64,000 bases of DNA, from the NCBI RefSeq assembly GCF_015546995.1, contig NZ_JADMUH010000006.1:1-64000 (forward strand). Reading direction: 5' to 3'. Every line of letters starts with the position of its first letter. The first letter of the stretch is position 1. Of this stretch, positions 38,805-48,514 are shown one piece after another. The DNA is from Streptococcus infantis. Lineage in GTDB: Bacteria; Bacillota; Bacilli; Lactobacillales; Streptococcaceae. The position numbers were made by a program, and so were the translations under genes. The notes under the pieces are model-generated. The model did no database searches and was not told the origin of the DNA. It saw only the letters and a program-made list of their open reading frames with translations.

Positions 38805-40784
38805 TTATTTCACGTGGCTCACTAATTCTTTTTGAGCTTTTTCGTTTGATTCAGCTTTTTCTTTGAGCCATTTTTCACGAGCTTCTTTGTACTCTTTAGC
38901 AGTTACAGTGTTCGCTTGCAATTGAAGATATTTGAAGTATACATCTGAACCTTTATCACCAGATTGAGTGTAAGATGCTGAGAATGGTACTACACGAGAA
39001 ATAACAGGTGCTGCTCCTGTAGATGACATAGCTGGAAGGAAGAGTGAGCTATCTGTCAACCAAGCTTGAGCTGCTGCATATTTCTCATAACGTTTGTTAA
39101 GGTCACTTGTTTCACTAGCTGCATCATCAACTAATTTGTCATAGTCTTTCAAGCCAACTTGAGTGACCGCTGGGTTTGATGGATTATCATAGCCCATGTA
39201 GGACTTAGTTGTTTCACTATTAGTTGATTTCAAGATATCAAGGTAAGTCGATGGATCATCATAGTCTGGGTTCCATCCAACGGCACCTGAAAGGTCCCAA
39301 TCTTCTGCTGCTGCACTAGCTGCGTAATATGTGACGTTTTGTAATTCATCTGTAGTGATTTGTTGGATATCGATGACTACATTATCTGTACCCAAAGCGT
39401 TCTCAACAGATTGTTTAAATGATTGGATACGAGCGATATAGTTTTTAGATGTTTGGTCTACTGGAATATCCAAGTGGATCGGGAATTTTACACCTTCTGC
39501 TTCGAGGTCTTTTTTAGCTTTAGCTAATTCTGCTTTCGCCTTGTCCGCATTGAAAAGTCCATCTTGACCATCCGCAAGGTTTACATCTTTCCATTCATCA
39601 CCATAAGAAACGACCTTCTCAGTAACTAAGTCGCCAAATGTTTTATCACCTGCTGAAACGAAGTCTGGTTTTACAAAAAGGTTACGAACAGCAAGTGCTG
39701 CTCCATCTTTACCATTAACCTGAGCCGAATATGCAGTGCGATCAAATGCAAAGTTCAAAGCTTGACGGAAGTCTTTGTTAAGAAGGGCTTTCTTAGTAGA
39801 TGTTTTTTCTTCGTCAGTTGTTTTTGATGTATATTTATAGCTTTGGCGGTCAATATTGACACCCAAACCAGCAATACCGGCTCCTTGTGGAGTATAGTAG
39901 ATATTATCTTTATATGTTTCTGCTACCTTAGAATAGTTTGAGCTAGTAGGGTAGAGACGGGCATAGCTGTATGCACCACTTGTAAAGTTACGCTCGATTG
40001 ATTCTTGGTCCGAACCATCATAATAAGCAAGCGTTACAGTATCGATGTGAACATTGTCTTTATCCCAATACTGTTCATTCTTCGCAAACTCGATAGAAGA
40101 CTTCGCTGTCAATCCTTTAAGCAAGAAAGGACCATTGTAAAGCAATGATGTTGGGTCTGTTGCCTTACCAAAGTCTTTTCCTTTTGATTTTTCAAACTCT
40201 GCGTTCAAAGGCCAAAAAATTCCGTAAGACAGTTTAGAGTTCCAGTATGGTTCTGGTTGGTTCAATGTATATTGAAGAGTGTAATCATCAACTGCTTTAA
40301 CACCTACTGCAGAGAAGTCTGTGTTGTTTCCTGACAAGTAGTCAGCCAATCCTTTAACAGAATTTTGTACTAGGTAAAGAGCGGCTGATTTATTGTCGGC
40401 TGCGTGTTTCAAACCTGTAACAAAGTCATTTGCAGTTACTTCTGCATATTCTTCACCATCAGATGTGAACCATTTTACACCTTTACGAATTTTATACGTG
40501 TATGTCAAACCATCTTGAGATACTGACCAATCTTCAGCGACTGCAGGAGTAAGGTTACCATACTTATCATTCGTAAAGAGTCCATCGATACCGTTTGAAG
40601 TGGCAACTTTTGTACTTTGTTTACCAGAGACTAGATAGTCCAATGTTTCTGGATCAGCAGTGTATACATAACCATAAGCTTTTGGCGCTTCAGTATTAGA
40701 AGTTTTTGAAGAACCGCAAGCTGCAAGAACGCCTGCAGCAAGTAGCGCAACACCCGCTACCGCAAAAATCCGATTTTTTTTCAT
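38805..40784 (-). CDS. amiA: Oligopeptide-binding lipoprotein AmiA
   Basis: A 659-residue substrate-binding lipoprotein (SBP family 5) anchored outside the cell. The signal peptide ends in the lipobox LAAC with Cys23. The mature part has the family hallmarks GLTYTYKIRKGVKWF and NDFVTGLKHA, and a late TYLDIL region. It captures peptides, including signalling peptides, for AmiCDEF. It is first in the operon, with a strong promoter and a CodY box upstream. Confidence 0.96.
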   Translation of the reverse strand: MKKNRIFAVAGVALLAAGVLAACGSSKTSNTEAPKAYGYVYTADPETLDYLVSGKQSTKVATSNGIDGLFTNDKYGNLTPAVAEDWSVSQDGLTYTYKIRKGVKWFTSDGEEYAEVTANDFVTGLKHAADNKSAALYLVQNSVKGLADYLSGNNTDFSAVGVKAVDDYTLQYTLNQPEPYWNSKLSYGIFWPLNAEFEKSKGKDFGKATDPTSLLYNGPFLLKGLTAKSSIEFAKNEQYWDKDNVHIDTVTLAYYDGSDQESIERNFTSGAYSYARLYPTSSNYSKVAETYKDNIYYTPQGAGIAGLGVNIDRQSYKYTSKTTDEEKTSTKKALLNKDFRQALNFAFDRTAYSAQVNGKDGAALAVRNLFVKPDFVSAGDKTFGDLVTEKVVSYGDEWKDVNLADGQDGLFNADKAKAELAKAKKDLEAEGVKFPIHLDIPVDQTSKNYIARIQSFKQSVENALGTDNVVIDIQQITTDELQNVTYYAASAAAEDWDLSGAVGWNPDYDDPSTYLDILKSTNSETTKSYMGYDNPSNPAVTQVGLKDYDKLVDDAASETSDLNKRYEKYAAAQAWLTDSSLFLPAMSSTGAAPVISRVVPFSASYTQSGDKGSDVYFKYLQLQANTVTAKEYKEAREKWLKEKAESNEKAQKELVSHVK

Positions 40785-40822
40785 GTTTATAAACTCCTCG
40801 TTTTAAATTGTGGATATTGAAG

Positions 40823-40851
40823 ATTATACCACAGTTTTTTTAAAAAGTAAA
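40823..40851 (-). promoter_or_regulatory. Promoter of the ami operon
   Basis: Minus strand: TTTACT (40846-40851) and an extended -10 TGG TATAAT (hexamer 40823-40828), spacer 17 bp. Confidence 0.85.
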
Positions 40852-40853
40852 CG

Positions 40854-40868
40854 AATTTTCAGAATATT
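40854..40868. promoter_or_regulatory. CodY box next to the ami -35 element
   Basis: AATTTTCAGAATATT matches the CodY consensus AATTTTCWGAAAATT at 14 of 15 positions and lies 2 bp upstream of the -35 box. It points to repression of peptide import when branched-chain amino acids and GTP are plentiful. Confidence 0.78.
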
Positions 40869-40922
40869 TTGTCGCATGTTTTTTTAAACATTTGAATCTT
40901 ATGTTTTCAGAAAAGAAAACTA

Positions 40923-40951
40923 TTGACGAGAAACAATTTTCAAGGTATAAT
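40923..40951 (+). promoter_or_regulatory. Promoter of tRNA-Cys
   Basis: Plus strand: TTGACG (40923-40928) and TATAAT (40946-40951) with a 17-bp spacer, 12 bp before the tRNA. Confidence 0.85.
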
Positions 40952-40963
40952 AATAAAAGTTAA

Positions 40964-41034
40964 GGCGGTATAGCCAAGTGGTAAGGCACGGCTCTGCAAA
41001 AGCTTGATCGTCGGTTCAAATCCGTCTACCGCCT
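40964..41034 (+). tRNA. tRNA-Cys (GCA)
   Basis: A 71-nt cloverleaf: acceptor GGCGGTA / TACCGCC, D arm around AGTGGTAA, anticodon loop CTGCAAA with GCA, T loop TTCAAAT. CCA is not encoded. Two weak pairs are seen: C27-U43 in the anticodon stem and U50-U64 in the T stem. It is a single tRNA gene with its own promoter. The stretch after it looks like an integration scar. Confidence 0.95.
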
Positions 41035-41056
41035 TTTTTATACTATTTTATAGGAA

Positions 41057-41113
41057 TTTATCCGAAAAGAAAGCCCGATTTTACGGGCTTTTTTGTTTTT
41101 ATTTTCGGATAAA
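41057..41113. terminator. Nested hairpin after tRNA-Cys
   Basis: An inner stem AAGCCCG / CGGGCTT followed by T (41071-41095) acts as the tRNA terminator. It is framed by a perfect 12-bp inverted pair, TTTATCCGAAAA (41057-41068) and TTTTCGGATAAA (41102-41113). Confidence 0.75.
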
Positions 41114-41134
41114 AAAGGATAACTTTAAAAATCT

Positions 41135-41156
41135 TTTGGGGCGAGTTTGGGGCGAG
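41135..41156. repeat. Tandem 11-bp repeat downstream of tRNA-Cys
   Basis: TTTGGGGCGAG occurs twice back to back. The G-rich runs stand out from the AT-rich surroundings. The 11-bp spacing is like integrase arm-binding repeats. With the tRNA next to it, this suggests the remnant of an integrated element; no integrase gene remains here. Confidence 0.5.
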
Positions 41157-41214
41157 GGTGTTTTTTAGAGATTAGATTTAAAATCCAAGCTCTCAGGGTA
41201 AACAAAAAAGACCG

Positions 41215-41253
41215 CTCAAAAAAGCTTTATCAGTTTTCTCTGATAAAGCTTTT
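41215..41253 (-). terminator. Terminator of the CNNM-family gene
   Basis: Stem AAAAGCTTTATCAG / CTGATAAAGCTTT just after the stop codon, with six T following on the minus strand. Confidence 0.87.
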
Positions 41254-41256
41254 GTT

Positions 41257-42588
41257 TTATTCAGTTTCTTCTTCTGATTCAAGTTCTTGGATTTGAACCT
41301 TAAGCTTGGTTACACGTCCGTTTTTCACTTTGTCATTTGTTAGTGTGATATGCTTGTTGCCACTTTCCACCTCGTAACTAAGCTTCTCTGAGGTTGGAAT
41401 AGTTCCCACACCAGTCAAATAATAACCTGCAATGGTATCTACATCATCACTTTCAAGCTCGACATCAAAATAATCATTGAAATCGTTCAAATTCATTGTC
41501 CCTTGGACAATATAAGTGTTCTCAGCAATGGTATGCACGTAAACTTCAGCACGGTCAGTTTCATCATCAATCTCACCAACAATCTCTTCAAGGAGATCCT
41601 CAAGTGTTACCAAACCAGCCATTCCTCCGTATTCATCAAGAAGAATAGCCATCTGTCTTTGTGAATTTCTCAATTCTTTTAACAAATCATCCACAAAAAT
41701 AGTTTCAGGTACAAAGAGGGGTTCCTGTAATATCTTTCTCAACACGATGTTGTCAAAACCATCAGTAAATCCTGCTTTTAGCAAACTCTTTGTATGGATC
41801 AAACCAATGACATTGTCCTTATCGCCGTCATAAACAGGAATTCGAGAAAAGTTTTGTTTTAAGATACTTTCGATAATAGTCTGAGTGTCATCTTGGATAT
41901 CTACCATAAAGGCATCTGTTCGAGGAACCATGACTTCACGCGCCATAAGCTCATCTAGTGAGAAAATCCCCTGCAACATCTCGATTTCATCAGCATCCAA
42001 AGTTTCTTCGCTTTTAGTCAGCATGTACTCAATCTCATCACGAGTCATTTTTTCGTCTGCATCGTCAAATGTCATCGGCGTCAAACGGCTCAAAAGATTG
42101 GTTGATGCAGATAGCATCCAAACAAAGGGACTCACAATCTTACCGATAGCAATAATAAATGGTACTGTTCGGATTGCCAAGGCATCCTTAAGATTTAGAG
42201 CAATGCGTTTAGGATAAAGTTCTCCAAAAACGATAGAAATATAGGTCAAAAAAGCAAGTGATAAGAAAGAAGCTACTGCAAACGCAGTCTCGCTATTCCC
42301 CATCCAAGAGGCAATCAATTCGCCAAGAGAATCTGCTAACCTAGCCCCTGACAAGATCGTAATTAACGTAATACCAACTTGAATGGTTGATAAAAAGTGA
42401 TTGGGGTTTTCAAGTACCTTTAGCAAACGGATATAGCGTTTATCCCCCTCTTCAGCCTTTTGCTCAACACGTGAGCGACTAAGAGAAACCATAGCCATCT
42501 CTGTCGCAGAGAAAAAAGCATTTAAAAAGGTCAAAACAACTAATAATACAAACTGCAGTAACAAATCCTGACTGCTCGGGTCTTCCAT
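41257..42588 (-). CDS. CNNM/CorC family membrane protein with CBS pair (hemolysin-type)
   Basis: A 443-residue protein of the HlyC/CorC group, related to magnesium or cobalt transport. Residues about 8-190 are a CNNM (DUF21) membrane domain with three or four helices (NAFFSATEMAMVSLSRSRV). Residues about 210-330 are two CBS domains (REVMVPRTDAFMVDI; LDEYGGMAGLVTLEDLLEE). A CorC_HlyC C-terminal domain follows. The name hemolysin in databases is historical. It is transcribed alone from an extended -10 box. Confidence 0.9.
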   Translation of the reverse strand: MEDPSSQDLLLQFVLLVVLTFLNAFFSATEMAMVSLSRSRVEQKAEEGDKRYIRLLKVLENPNHFLSTIQVGITLITILSGARLADSLGELIASWMGNSETAFAVASFLSLAFLTYISIVFGELYPKRIALNLKDALAIRTVPFIIAIGKIVSPFVWMLSASTNLLSRLTPMTFDDADEKMTRDEIEYMLTKSEETLDADEIEMLQGIFSLDELMAREVMVPRTDAFMVDIQDDTQTIIESILKQNFSRIPVYDGDKDNVIGLIHTKSLLKAGFTDGFDNIVLRKILQEPLFVPETIFVDDLLKELRNSQRQMAILLDEYGGMAGLVTLEDLLEEIVGEIDDETDRAEVYVHTIAENTYIVQGTMNLNDFNDYFDVELESDDVDTIAGYYLTGVGTIPTSEKLSYEVESGNKHITLTNDKVKNGRVTKLKVQIQELESEEETE

Positions 42589-42665
42589 TTTCCTTCTCCT
42601 AAAAAGTATAATTGAGACTATTATACCATATTTTTCAACTTCTACACATTAATTTTCGATTTCTA

Positions 42666-42702
42666 TAGTAAATCCCTTATCAAAACGATAAGGGATTTAC
42701 TA
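42666..42702. terminator. Perfect palindrome downstream of endA
   Basis: A 16-bp perfect stem TAGTAAATCCCTTATC / GATAAGGGATTTACTA with a 5-base loop, ending 4 bp from the endA stop. There is no T tract, so it may act by pausing or by protecting the mRNA end. Confidence 0.7.
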
Positions 42703-42706
42703 TTTA

Positions 42707-43534
42707 TTAGTCATTTGTAACCGTAACTTCTCCTTTACGGTAATCTAACCGAATTCCCTTTTGAACATTAGGAATTACTACATTAAATTCCAATTCCCCG
42801 TCAGATGATTTTGCTTCAATCTGGGAGGCAGACGGTACTAGGTCTTCTTCAGTCGCATACAGTAGCGTAACGCGGTAACGTACTCGTTTATTCTTATCTA
42901 GAGCTTTTCGCACTAAGCCTTCATAGTAGTTTTGTCCAGTCGAATCTTCTGCGCGTGCTTGGTTGGCCCAGGCTGTTTGTACAGCGATATTTTTGGGATT
43001 GCTAGTAGATGCATCAAAACCATCTAAACCACCAATCAAGGCATAGCCTAGTAAATGTCCTCTATCTACTGCGTGATTGTAACTTCCTTTTAGATTCTTG
43101 ACCTGATGCCATCCTGCTGGTGTCCAAGAAGTCGAACCATTACCCGTTTCTTCACGATCTTTGTACTGACGGGTCGCTTTTGACATAAGAGCATTAGCTA
43201 CTGTAGGAACGATCTCTCCTCCTACAGTTTTTGTTTTATTATCAGCATAGGGTTTACTTGATACCTTTGCATCTAAGTTCGTTTTGTTTCCATTTACGAT
43301 AAAGGCACCCGCTCCATTCCACTCAAGAGTACCCTTTATTTGTTTTTTAACCGAGTCTGTCAATACACTCTCAGCCAATTCTTGACTTGGAGTATCAGAC
43401 GACTGTGATTTTTGTTTTGCTTGTGTTTGTGGTGCAGTGTTAGAAGACTGCATTTGTTTAATATAGTAGCTTCCTGCTGACAAGAGCAAAAAGAGCAAGA
43501 GGCCAATTAGGGCCTGCCTTGTTTTTTTATTCAT
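42707..43534 (-). CDS. endA: Membrane-bound DNA-entry nuclease EndA
   Basis: A 275-residue DNA/RNA non-specific nuclease held by an N-terminal membrane helix (residues about 8-22). The beta-beta-alpha-metal motif [13 protein letters not shown] places the catalytic His at 160, as in pneumococcal End[16 protein letters not shown] carries the metal Asn. It degrades one strand during transformation and helps escape neutrophil traps. It follows epuA by 46 bp in the murA operon. Confidence 0.95.
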   Translation of the reverse strand: MNKKTRQALIGLLLFLLLSAGSYYIKQMQSSNTAPQTQAKQKSQSSDTPSQELAESVLTDSVKKQIKGTLEWNGAGAFIVNGNKTNLDAKVSSKPYADNKTKTVGGEIVPTVANALMSKATRQYKDREETGNGSTSWTPAGWHQVKNLKGSYNHAVDRGHLLGYALIGGLDGFDASTSNPKNIAVQTAWANQARAEDSTGQNYYEGLVRKALDKNKRVRYRVTLLYATEEDLVPSASQIEAKSSDGELEFNVVIPNVQKGIRLDYRKGEVTVTND

Positions 43535-43580
43535 CTTTTCTCCTTAGTTTTTGTTCTTAGAAAAAGACTGGTCCCCCAGC

Positions 43581-43769
43581 CTATTTCCCTGTAAATTTCG
43601 CAATTAACTCATGCCATTTTTCTGGTGCTAAAATTGCCCATGGATCTTGACTCTTGCCTAAGATACCGTAGCCAATCATCAAGCCAATTCCAAGTGCTAA
43701 GACCCCTAGAAGTAGGACAATAATAACTAGTAGGAATCTACGTAATACATAAGACCCTTGTTTATTCAT
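43581..43769 (-). CDS. epuA: EpuA family small membrane protein
   Basis: A 62-residue protein with one membrane helix ([24 protein letters not shown]) and a short basic N-terminus. It is known as EpuA, the gene upstream of endA in pneumococcus, sometimes labelled an RNA polymerase beta subunit by domain name only. The start at 43769 overlaps the murA stop (ATGAATAA), so the two are coupled; the six extra codons to 43787 are rejected. Confidence 0.88.
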   Translation of the reverse strand: MNKQGSYVLRRFLLVIIVLLLGVLALGIGLMIGYGILGKSQDPWAILAPEKWHELIAKFTGK

Positions 43770-45048
43770 CTTCATCAGCTTCCACACTTACCCGTTCAAT
43801 ACTAGCTCCTAACTGAGCTAATTTTTCATGGAAACGATAATAGCCTCTATCCAAATGGACAAGTTTCCCAACAACTGTCTCACCCTCAGCCACTAAGCCT
43901 GTCAATATCAAGGCTGCACTTGCACGAAGGTCTGTAGACAACACTTCTGCCCCTTGGAGAGGTTGACCTCCGACAATACGAGCTGTATCACGGATAATCT
44001 CAGAATGCAAGCCCATACGACGCATTTCCTCTAGATGTTGGAAACGATTCTCAAAGACTGTCTCAATCATAGTCGATTCTCCTTGAGCAACCGTCATAAG
44101 AGCAGTAAACTGCGCCTGCATGTCCGTAGGGAACCCTGGATGCGGAAGTGTCTTAACATGAACTGCTTTTAGTTTGTCTCGTTGAGAACGGATACGGATA
44201 CCTTCATCCTCATCAATGACTTCAACACCCATTTCCTGTAATTTCGCTATCAATGGTCGATTGTGTTCCCAGATAGCATCTTGAATTAGTACATCTCCAC
44301 CTGTCATTGCAGCGGCAACCATGAAAGTCCCTGCTTCAATACGGTCTTGTACAACGTTATGTGTTGCACCATGCAAGTTTTCAACACCAGTGATGGTAAT
44401 GCTCTCTGTTCCTGCACCTTTGACTTTAGCTCCCATTTTATTCAAGAGAACAGCCAAGTCTACAATTTCAGGTTCACGCGCAGCATTTTCGATAACAGTT
44501 ACGCCATCAGCTAGCGTTGCAGCCATCATCAAGTTTTGGGTTGCCCCAACACTAGGAAAGTCCATATAGATATGGGCTCCATGCAAGCGTTCTGCCTTAG
44601 CTTCGATATAGCCAGCTGTTTGGGTAATCTTAGCCCCCATTGCTTCCAAACCTTTAAGGTGAAGGTCAATCGGACGACTACCAATTGTACAACCACCTGG
44701 CATCGAAACTTTAGCGTGACCAACCCTAGCCAGGATTGGACCCAAGACTACAATAGAAGCACGCATCTTGCTGACATACTTATACGGAGCTTCTTCTGTG
44801 ATATCATCTGTCGCATCCACTTCAACAATGTTTGCATCTTGATCAAAATTAACTTTCGCATTTAATCCACGAACTACTTGGTTCATGGTAAAGACATCCG
44901 ATAGGATAGGAACATTTTTTAAAACTGTTTTTCCTTCGCTTGCTAAAACAGTTGCAGCAAGTAAGGGTAAGACTGCATTTTTTGCACCCTCAATTGTAAC
45001 ACTTCCGACAAGGCGATTATCGCCACCTCGAACTACAATTTTTTCCAT
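43762..45048 (-). CDS. murA: UDP-N-acetylglucosamine 1-carboxyvinyltransferase (MurA)
   Basis: A 428-residue enzyme of the first committed step of peptidoglycan synthesis and the fosfomycin target. The catalytic Cys lies in [11 protein letters not shown] near residue 116; the sequence starts [15 protein letters not shown] with the conserved KNA segment. Streptococci have two copies. The neighbourhood with epuA and endA identifies this one. It is preceded by the DUF1146 gene in the same unit. Confidence 0.95.
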   Translation of the reverse strand: MEKIVVRGGDNRLVGSVTIEGAKNAVLPLLAATVLASEGKTVLKNVPILSDVFTMNQVVRGLNAKVNFDQDANIVEVDATDDITEEAPYKYVSKMRASIVVLGPILARVGHAKVSMPGGCTIGSRPIDLHLKGLEAMGAKITQTAGYIEAKAERLHGAHIYMDFPSVGATQNLMMAATLADGVTVIENAAREPEIVDLAVLLNKMGAKVKGAGTESITITGVENLHGATHNVVQDRIEAGTFMVAAAMTGGDVLIQDAIWEHNRPLIAKLQEMGVEVIDEDEGIRIRSQRDKLKAVHVKTLPHPGFPTDMQAQFTALMTVAQGESTMIETVFENRFQHLEEMRRMGLHSEIIRDTARIVGGQPLQGAEVLSTDLRASAALILTGLVAEGETVVGKLVHLDRGYYRFHEKLAQLGASIERVSVEADEDE

Positions 45049-45072
45049 AAATATTTTCCTTTACTTTCGAAT

Positions 45073-45303
45073 TTAGAATAATGTCCGTACAGCTTCTTGC
45101 CATAATTGGTAGAGATTTAGGAAAAAAGAACTAATCAGATACCCTAAACCGATACTACACAATACTACTAAAAGTCGTACCTTCCTCGCATTGTCCTTAG
45201 TTACCTTCAAAATTTGATCCCATTTGACCAAATCTTTCAAAAGTTGAAAGACTAGATAGACAAAGAACATATGACTACTAAGGGTAAAAAACAATTGAAT
45301 CAT
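45073..45303 (-). CDS. DUF1146 family membrane protein
   Basis: A 76-residue protein with two membrane helices (about 8-25 and 44-62), matching the DUF1146/YwzB family. Function unknown. The start codon is only 6 nt from a TATAAT box (45310-45315) that carries the TGG extension. No ribosome site is present, so the mRNA is predicted to be leaderless. It heads the unit with murA, epuA and endA. Confidence 0.82.
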   Translation of the reverse strand: MIQLFFTLSSHMFFVYLVFQLLKDLVKWDQILKVTKDNARKVRLLVVLCSIGLGYLISSFFLNLYQLWQEAVRTLF

Positions 45304-45309
45304 CTGCCT

Positions 45310-45318
45310 ATTATACCA
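45310..45318 (-). promoter_or_regulatory. Extended -10 element placed for a leaderless mRNA (DUF1146-murA unit)
   Basis: Minus strand TGG TATAAT, then AGGCAG, then ATG. Transcription starting 7 nt after the -10 box would begin exactly at the A of ATG. Confidence 0.6.
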
Positions 45319-45360
45319 TCTTCTCTTTTTCTACGCTAGTCTATGGACTTGCACTATATT

Positions 45361-46398
45361 TTATGGGTTGTTTTTCAAGTAGTCAATTGCATCCTGAAGT
45401 GTTTTTACAGGAACAATCTTCATGTCTGTTTTAATCATTTCAGCCGCTTCTACAGCCGTGTCATAATTACTTTTGGCATTTGGGTTTGCCTTTTTAGCTT
45501 CTTCAGAAACCGGATTATTTGGGGCAAAAAATACAGTAGCTCCTTTTTTAGCAGCAGCAACCACCTTTTTATCAATGCCACCAATATCACCTACATTTCC
45601 ATCTCTGTCGATACTTCCTGTACCAGCAATGATACGGCCATTTCGAAGAGTTGGATCTGCAATTTGCGTATAGATGGATAAACTAAACATCATTCCTGCA
45701 CTCGGACCACCAATGCCAGCCGTTGAAAACTTGATTGGCACATCACTTGATACTTCTGTGCGGTCAATCAAACCAATTCCGATACCATTTTTCCCATTTT
45801 CAAGAGTAATGATTTTCCCTTCAGCCGTTTTAACTTTCCCATCCTCTTGGTAAGTAACCTTAACCTTGTCACCTAGAGTTTGAGAGTTGACGTAGTCGAC
45901 CATCTCCTTAGAACTCTCAAAAGTCTTATCATTTACAGCCGTCACGGTGTCAGCGATATTGAGAATTCCCTTGAAAGTCGAGTTATCCGTCACAGTCAAA
46001 ACATATACCCCTAGGTATTTGAGCTCTATTTCCTTACCAGCAGATTTCAGACCTTGATATTTGGCCATGTTTTGCGAAGTTTCCATGTAAAACTGGTTGA
46101 TTCGCATAAATTCCGCATCTGACGAACCACCAGTCATCTCTTTAGCACTATGTATGTCCGTAAAAGGTGTTAGCCAAGCATAAACCAAGTCAACCAGTCT
46201 AGCGTGCTTAACTCCAACTGTTACAAATTGGTAGGAACCTTCTTCTTGGTCAGATTGGTTATTTACTTGTAAAACCTTTCGAATATCTTCTGAAGTCCCT
46301 GGCACCTCAATGTAATAAGGAAGTGGTACCGTAAAAGCTATAAAAGTGATAATGAGCCCGATGATTAAATATATGGGCCATCTAGTTTTTTTCTTCAT
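45361..46398 (-). CDS. sepM: SepM-type PDZ and Lon-like membrane protease
   Basis: A 345-residue serine protease with one N-terminal membrane helix ([17 protein letters not shown]), an external PDZ domain (residues about 125-200) and a Lon-type protease domain. Catalytic Ser233 lies in [13 protein letters not shown] and the Lys at 277/278 in [15 protein letters not shown]. In S. mutans, SepM trims the competence-stimulating pheromone outside the cell. The substrate here is unknown. It overlaps coaD by 17 bp. Confidence 0.9.
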   Translation of the reverse strand: MKKKTRWPIYLIIGLIITFIAFTVPLPYYIEVPGTSEDIRKVLQVNNQSDQEEGSYQFVTVGVKHARLVDLVYAWLTPFTDIHSAKEMTGGSSDAEFMRINQFYMETSQNMAKYQGLKSAGKEIELKYLGVYVLTVTDNSTFKGILNIADTVTAVNDKTFESSKEMVDYVNSQTLGDKVKVTYQEDGKVKTAEGKIITLENGKNGIGIGLIDRTEVSSDVPIKFSTAGIGGPSAGMMFSLSIYTQIADPTLRNGRIIAGTGSIDRDGNVGDIGGIDKKVVAAAKKGATVFFAPNNPVSEEAKKANPNAKSNYDTAVEAAEMIKTDMKIVPVKTLQDAIDYLKNNP

Positions 46399-46870
46399 TC
46401 TTTAACTCCTCTAAGACAGCATTTGGTACATACTTGCTAATATCTTGACCAAACTTCAATAGTTCTCTCACAGCTGAAGAGCTGATGTAAACATGCTCTG
46501 GGCGACTATGGAGATAAACTGTCTCAATCTCTCCTGCTAATTGATGGTTGTAAAAATCAAAACTGGCTTCATACTGAAGATCCGCAGCGTTACGCAAACC
46601 ACGAACAAGAACATGGACACCCAGTTTTCTAGCAACATCAACGACTAATTCATCATGAGAGGCAATGACTTGGACATTTTTAAGGTGTCCCACCGCTTTT
46701 TCAACCGTCTCTAGCCGACTTTCTATCGGTAAAAATCCATTTTTGTGTGGATTATAAAAAATTCCCACATACAATCTATCAAAGAGCTTACTTGCGCGTT
46801 CAATAAGGTCCAAATGACCATTGGTAATTGGATCAAACGAACCTGTAAATAGCCCAATTTTATCTGACAT
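46382..46870 (-). CDS. coaD: Phosphopantetheine adenylyltransferase
   Basis: A 162-residue enzyme adding AMP to 4'-phosphopantetheine in coenzyme A synthesis. It shows the nucleotidyltransferase motif [12 protein letters not shown] and the late ISSSAVREL. Length is standard. It overlaps rsmD by 11 bp and sepM by 17 bp, so the three form a coupled unit. Confidence 0.97.
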   Translation of the reverse strand: MSDKIGLFTGSFDPITNGHLDLIERASKLFDRLYVGIFYNPHKNGFLPIESRLETVEKAVGHLKNVQVIASHDELVVDVARKLGVHVLVRGLRNAADLQYEASFDFYNHQLAGEIETVYLHSRPEHVYISSSAVRELLKFGQDISKYVPNAVLEELKNEEKN

Positions 46871-47399
46871 AAACCGTCACCTTACTAATCCCATATATTT
46901 TTTCCTTCCAGATGCCTAAACAGGCGATTTCTTCTGGAAGCTCTACTGATTTATCGGTCTCGCAGACCACCATGACATCTTCTGAAAAAAGATTTCTCTC
47001 AGCCATTTTTTCAATGTCGGATACGATCTGTTCCTTTGCATAGGGAGGGTCCAAAAAGATGAGATCAAAGACACCATCCACTTGCTCCAATGCGCGACTG
47101 GATTCCATTTTCAATAATTGAAATTTAGAGGTTTCCTTGGTCATCTGAATGTTTTCTGCCACAATATTCTGTGCTCGGCGATCCTTCTCAACTAGGATAG
47201 CGCTGGACATCCCTCTTGAAACTGCTTCAATGGATAAGCCCCCACTACCAGCATAGAGATCTAGCACACGCCCTCCTTCAAAGTAAGGGCCAATCATATT
47301 GAAAATAGCCCCTCGGACCTTGTCCGATGTCGGCCTCGTTGTTTTCCCGTCCAAGGTCTTTAAAGGACGTCCTCCGTAGATTCCTGATACGATTTTCAT
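46860..47399 (-). CDS. rsmD: 16S rRNA (guanine-966-N2)-methyltransferase RsmD
   Basis: A 179-residue SAM-dependent methylase for 16S rRNA. SAM motif [18 protein letters not shown] and the catalytic DPPYAKE are present. The ATG at 47399 lies 7 nt from an extended -10 box (TGG TATAAT, hexamer 47407-47412) and has no ribosome site, so a leaderless mRNA is predicted. First gene of rsmD-coaD-sepM. Confidence 0.95.
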   Translation of the reverse strand: MKIVSGIYGGRPLKTLDGKTTRPTSDKVRGAIFNMIGPYFEGGRVLDLYAGSGGLSIEAVSRGMSSAILVEKDRRAQNIVAENIQMTKETSKFQLLKMESSRALEQVDGVFDLIFLDPPYAKEQIVSDIEKMAERNLFSEDVMVVCETDKSVELPEEIACLGIWKEKIYGISKVTVYVR

Positions 47400-47406
47400 A
47401 AGGTAT

Positions 47407-47415
47407 ATTATACCA
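47407..47415 (-). promoter_or_regulatory. Extended -10 element placed for a leaderless mRNA (rsmD unit)
   Basis: Minus strand TGG TATAAT, then ATACCTT, then ATG. The distance puts the transcript start at or one base before the start codon. Confidence 0.62.
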
Positions 47416-47434
47416 AATTCTGATGAAATAAGAA

Positions 47435-47456
47435 AATCGAACCTCTCGGTTCGATT
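47435..47456 (-). terminator. Terminator of asnA
   Basis: Perfect stem AATCGAACC / GGTTCGATT just past the stop, followed by TTCTTATT on the minus strand. Confidence 0.82.
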
Positions 47457-47458
47457 GA

Positions 47459-48451
47459 TTAAAGAATATTCTCGTAAGTATCTCTAACTTCTTGTGGCCA
47501 AACACTGGTTTGAACTTCACCGATGTGCTTCTTACGAAGTAAGAACATGGCCATACGAGACTGTCCAATTCCTCCACCGATTGTCAATGGGAAGAGTCCA
47601 TTCAAGAGAGCCTTATGCCATTCAAGAGATAAGCGGTCTTCATCTCCTGTAATAGCTACCTGACGACGAAGAGTGTCTTCATCGACACGAATCCCCATTG
47701 AAGACAACTCAAAGGCTGCACCAAGATTCTCATTCCAAACTAGAATGTCCCCGTTCAGACCCTTATAGCCATTTTCAGATTCTGTTGTCCAGTCATCATA
47801 GTCCGGTGCACGTCCGTCATGAGGTTTTCCATCTGACAATACACCACCGATACCAATCAAGAAGACTGCACCGAATTCCTTACAGATAGCATTTTCACGT
47901 TCTTTAGGTGTCAAGTCTGGATAGCGTTCAACCAACTCTTCAGTATGGATAAAGGTAATTTGCTTCGGCAAGATTGACTCAATATCATAGCGGGCTTCGA
48001 CTGCCAACTCTGTCAAACGAATGGCCTTATAAATCTTTTCAACTGTCTCTTTAAGATATGCAAGATTGCGATGTCCGTTTGGAATGACCTTTTCCCAGTC
48101 CCACTGGTCCACATAAACCGAGTGAGTCGCATCTAGTGAGTCTTCATCTGGACGAAGAGCCTTCATGTGAACAAAGAGACCTTCTCCCTCACCAAAACCA
48201 AAACGAGCCAAGGTATGGCGTTTCCACTTAGCAAGTGAATGCACCACTTCATAGGTCTCATTAGGAATCTGCAAAACCTTAACTGAAACTGGATGTTCAA
48301 TCCCTGAAAGGTTATCCTGCATCCCATCCCCAACCTTACTCAAGATTGGACCCTGCACTTCTACTACTTCTAACTTATCTTTCAAATACTGGGTAAAGGT
48401 ATTTTTTACAAAGGAAATCTCTTCTTGCTGATGAATAAAACTTTTCTTCAT
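47459..48451 (-). CDS. asnA: Aspartate-ammonia ligase
   Basis: A 330-residue asparagine synthetase using ammonia, related to class II aminoacyl-tRNA synthetases. Motifs include [14 protein letters not shown], the [13 protein letters not shown] segment and the late [14 protein letters not shown] that resembles class II motif 3. AAAGGAGG precedes ATG. It has no T-box leader: the 5' region is under 60 nt. Single gene. Confidence 0.96.
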   Translation of the reverse strand: MKKSFIHQQEEISFVKNTFTQYLKDKLEVVEVQGPILSKVGDGMQDNLSGIEHPVSVKVLQIPNETYEVVHSLAKWKRHTLARFGFGEGEGLFVHMKALRPDEDSLDATHSVYVDQWDWEKVIPNGHRNLAYLKETVEKIYKAIRLTELAVEARYDIESILPKQITFIHTEELVERYPDLTPKERENAICKEFGAVFLIGIGGVLSDGKPHDGRAPDYDDWTTESENGYKGLNGDILVWNENLGAAFELSSMGIRVDEDTLRRQVAITGDEDRLSLEWHKALLNGLFPLTIGGGIGQSRMAMFLLRKKHIGEVQTSVWPQEVRDTYENIL

Positions 48452-48514
48452 ACGTTCCTCCTTTTGAATAATAAGAAGATTATACCTTTTTGTTATTAAA
48501 AATGAAAGTAAAAA

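Noticed and set aside
41094-41216. A coding remnant of an integrase after tRNA-Cys
   Set aside because: A short minus-strand frame can be read, but it has no catalytic motif, so only a non-coding scar is proposed.
41257-42588. Hemolysin or toxin
   Set aside because: The domain layout is CNNM-CBS-CorC_HlyC, an ion-transport related family; the toxin name is historical.
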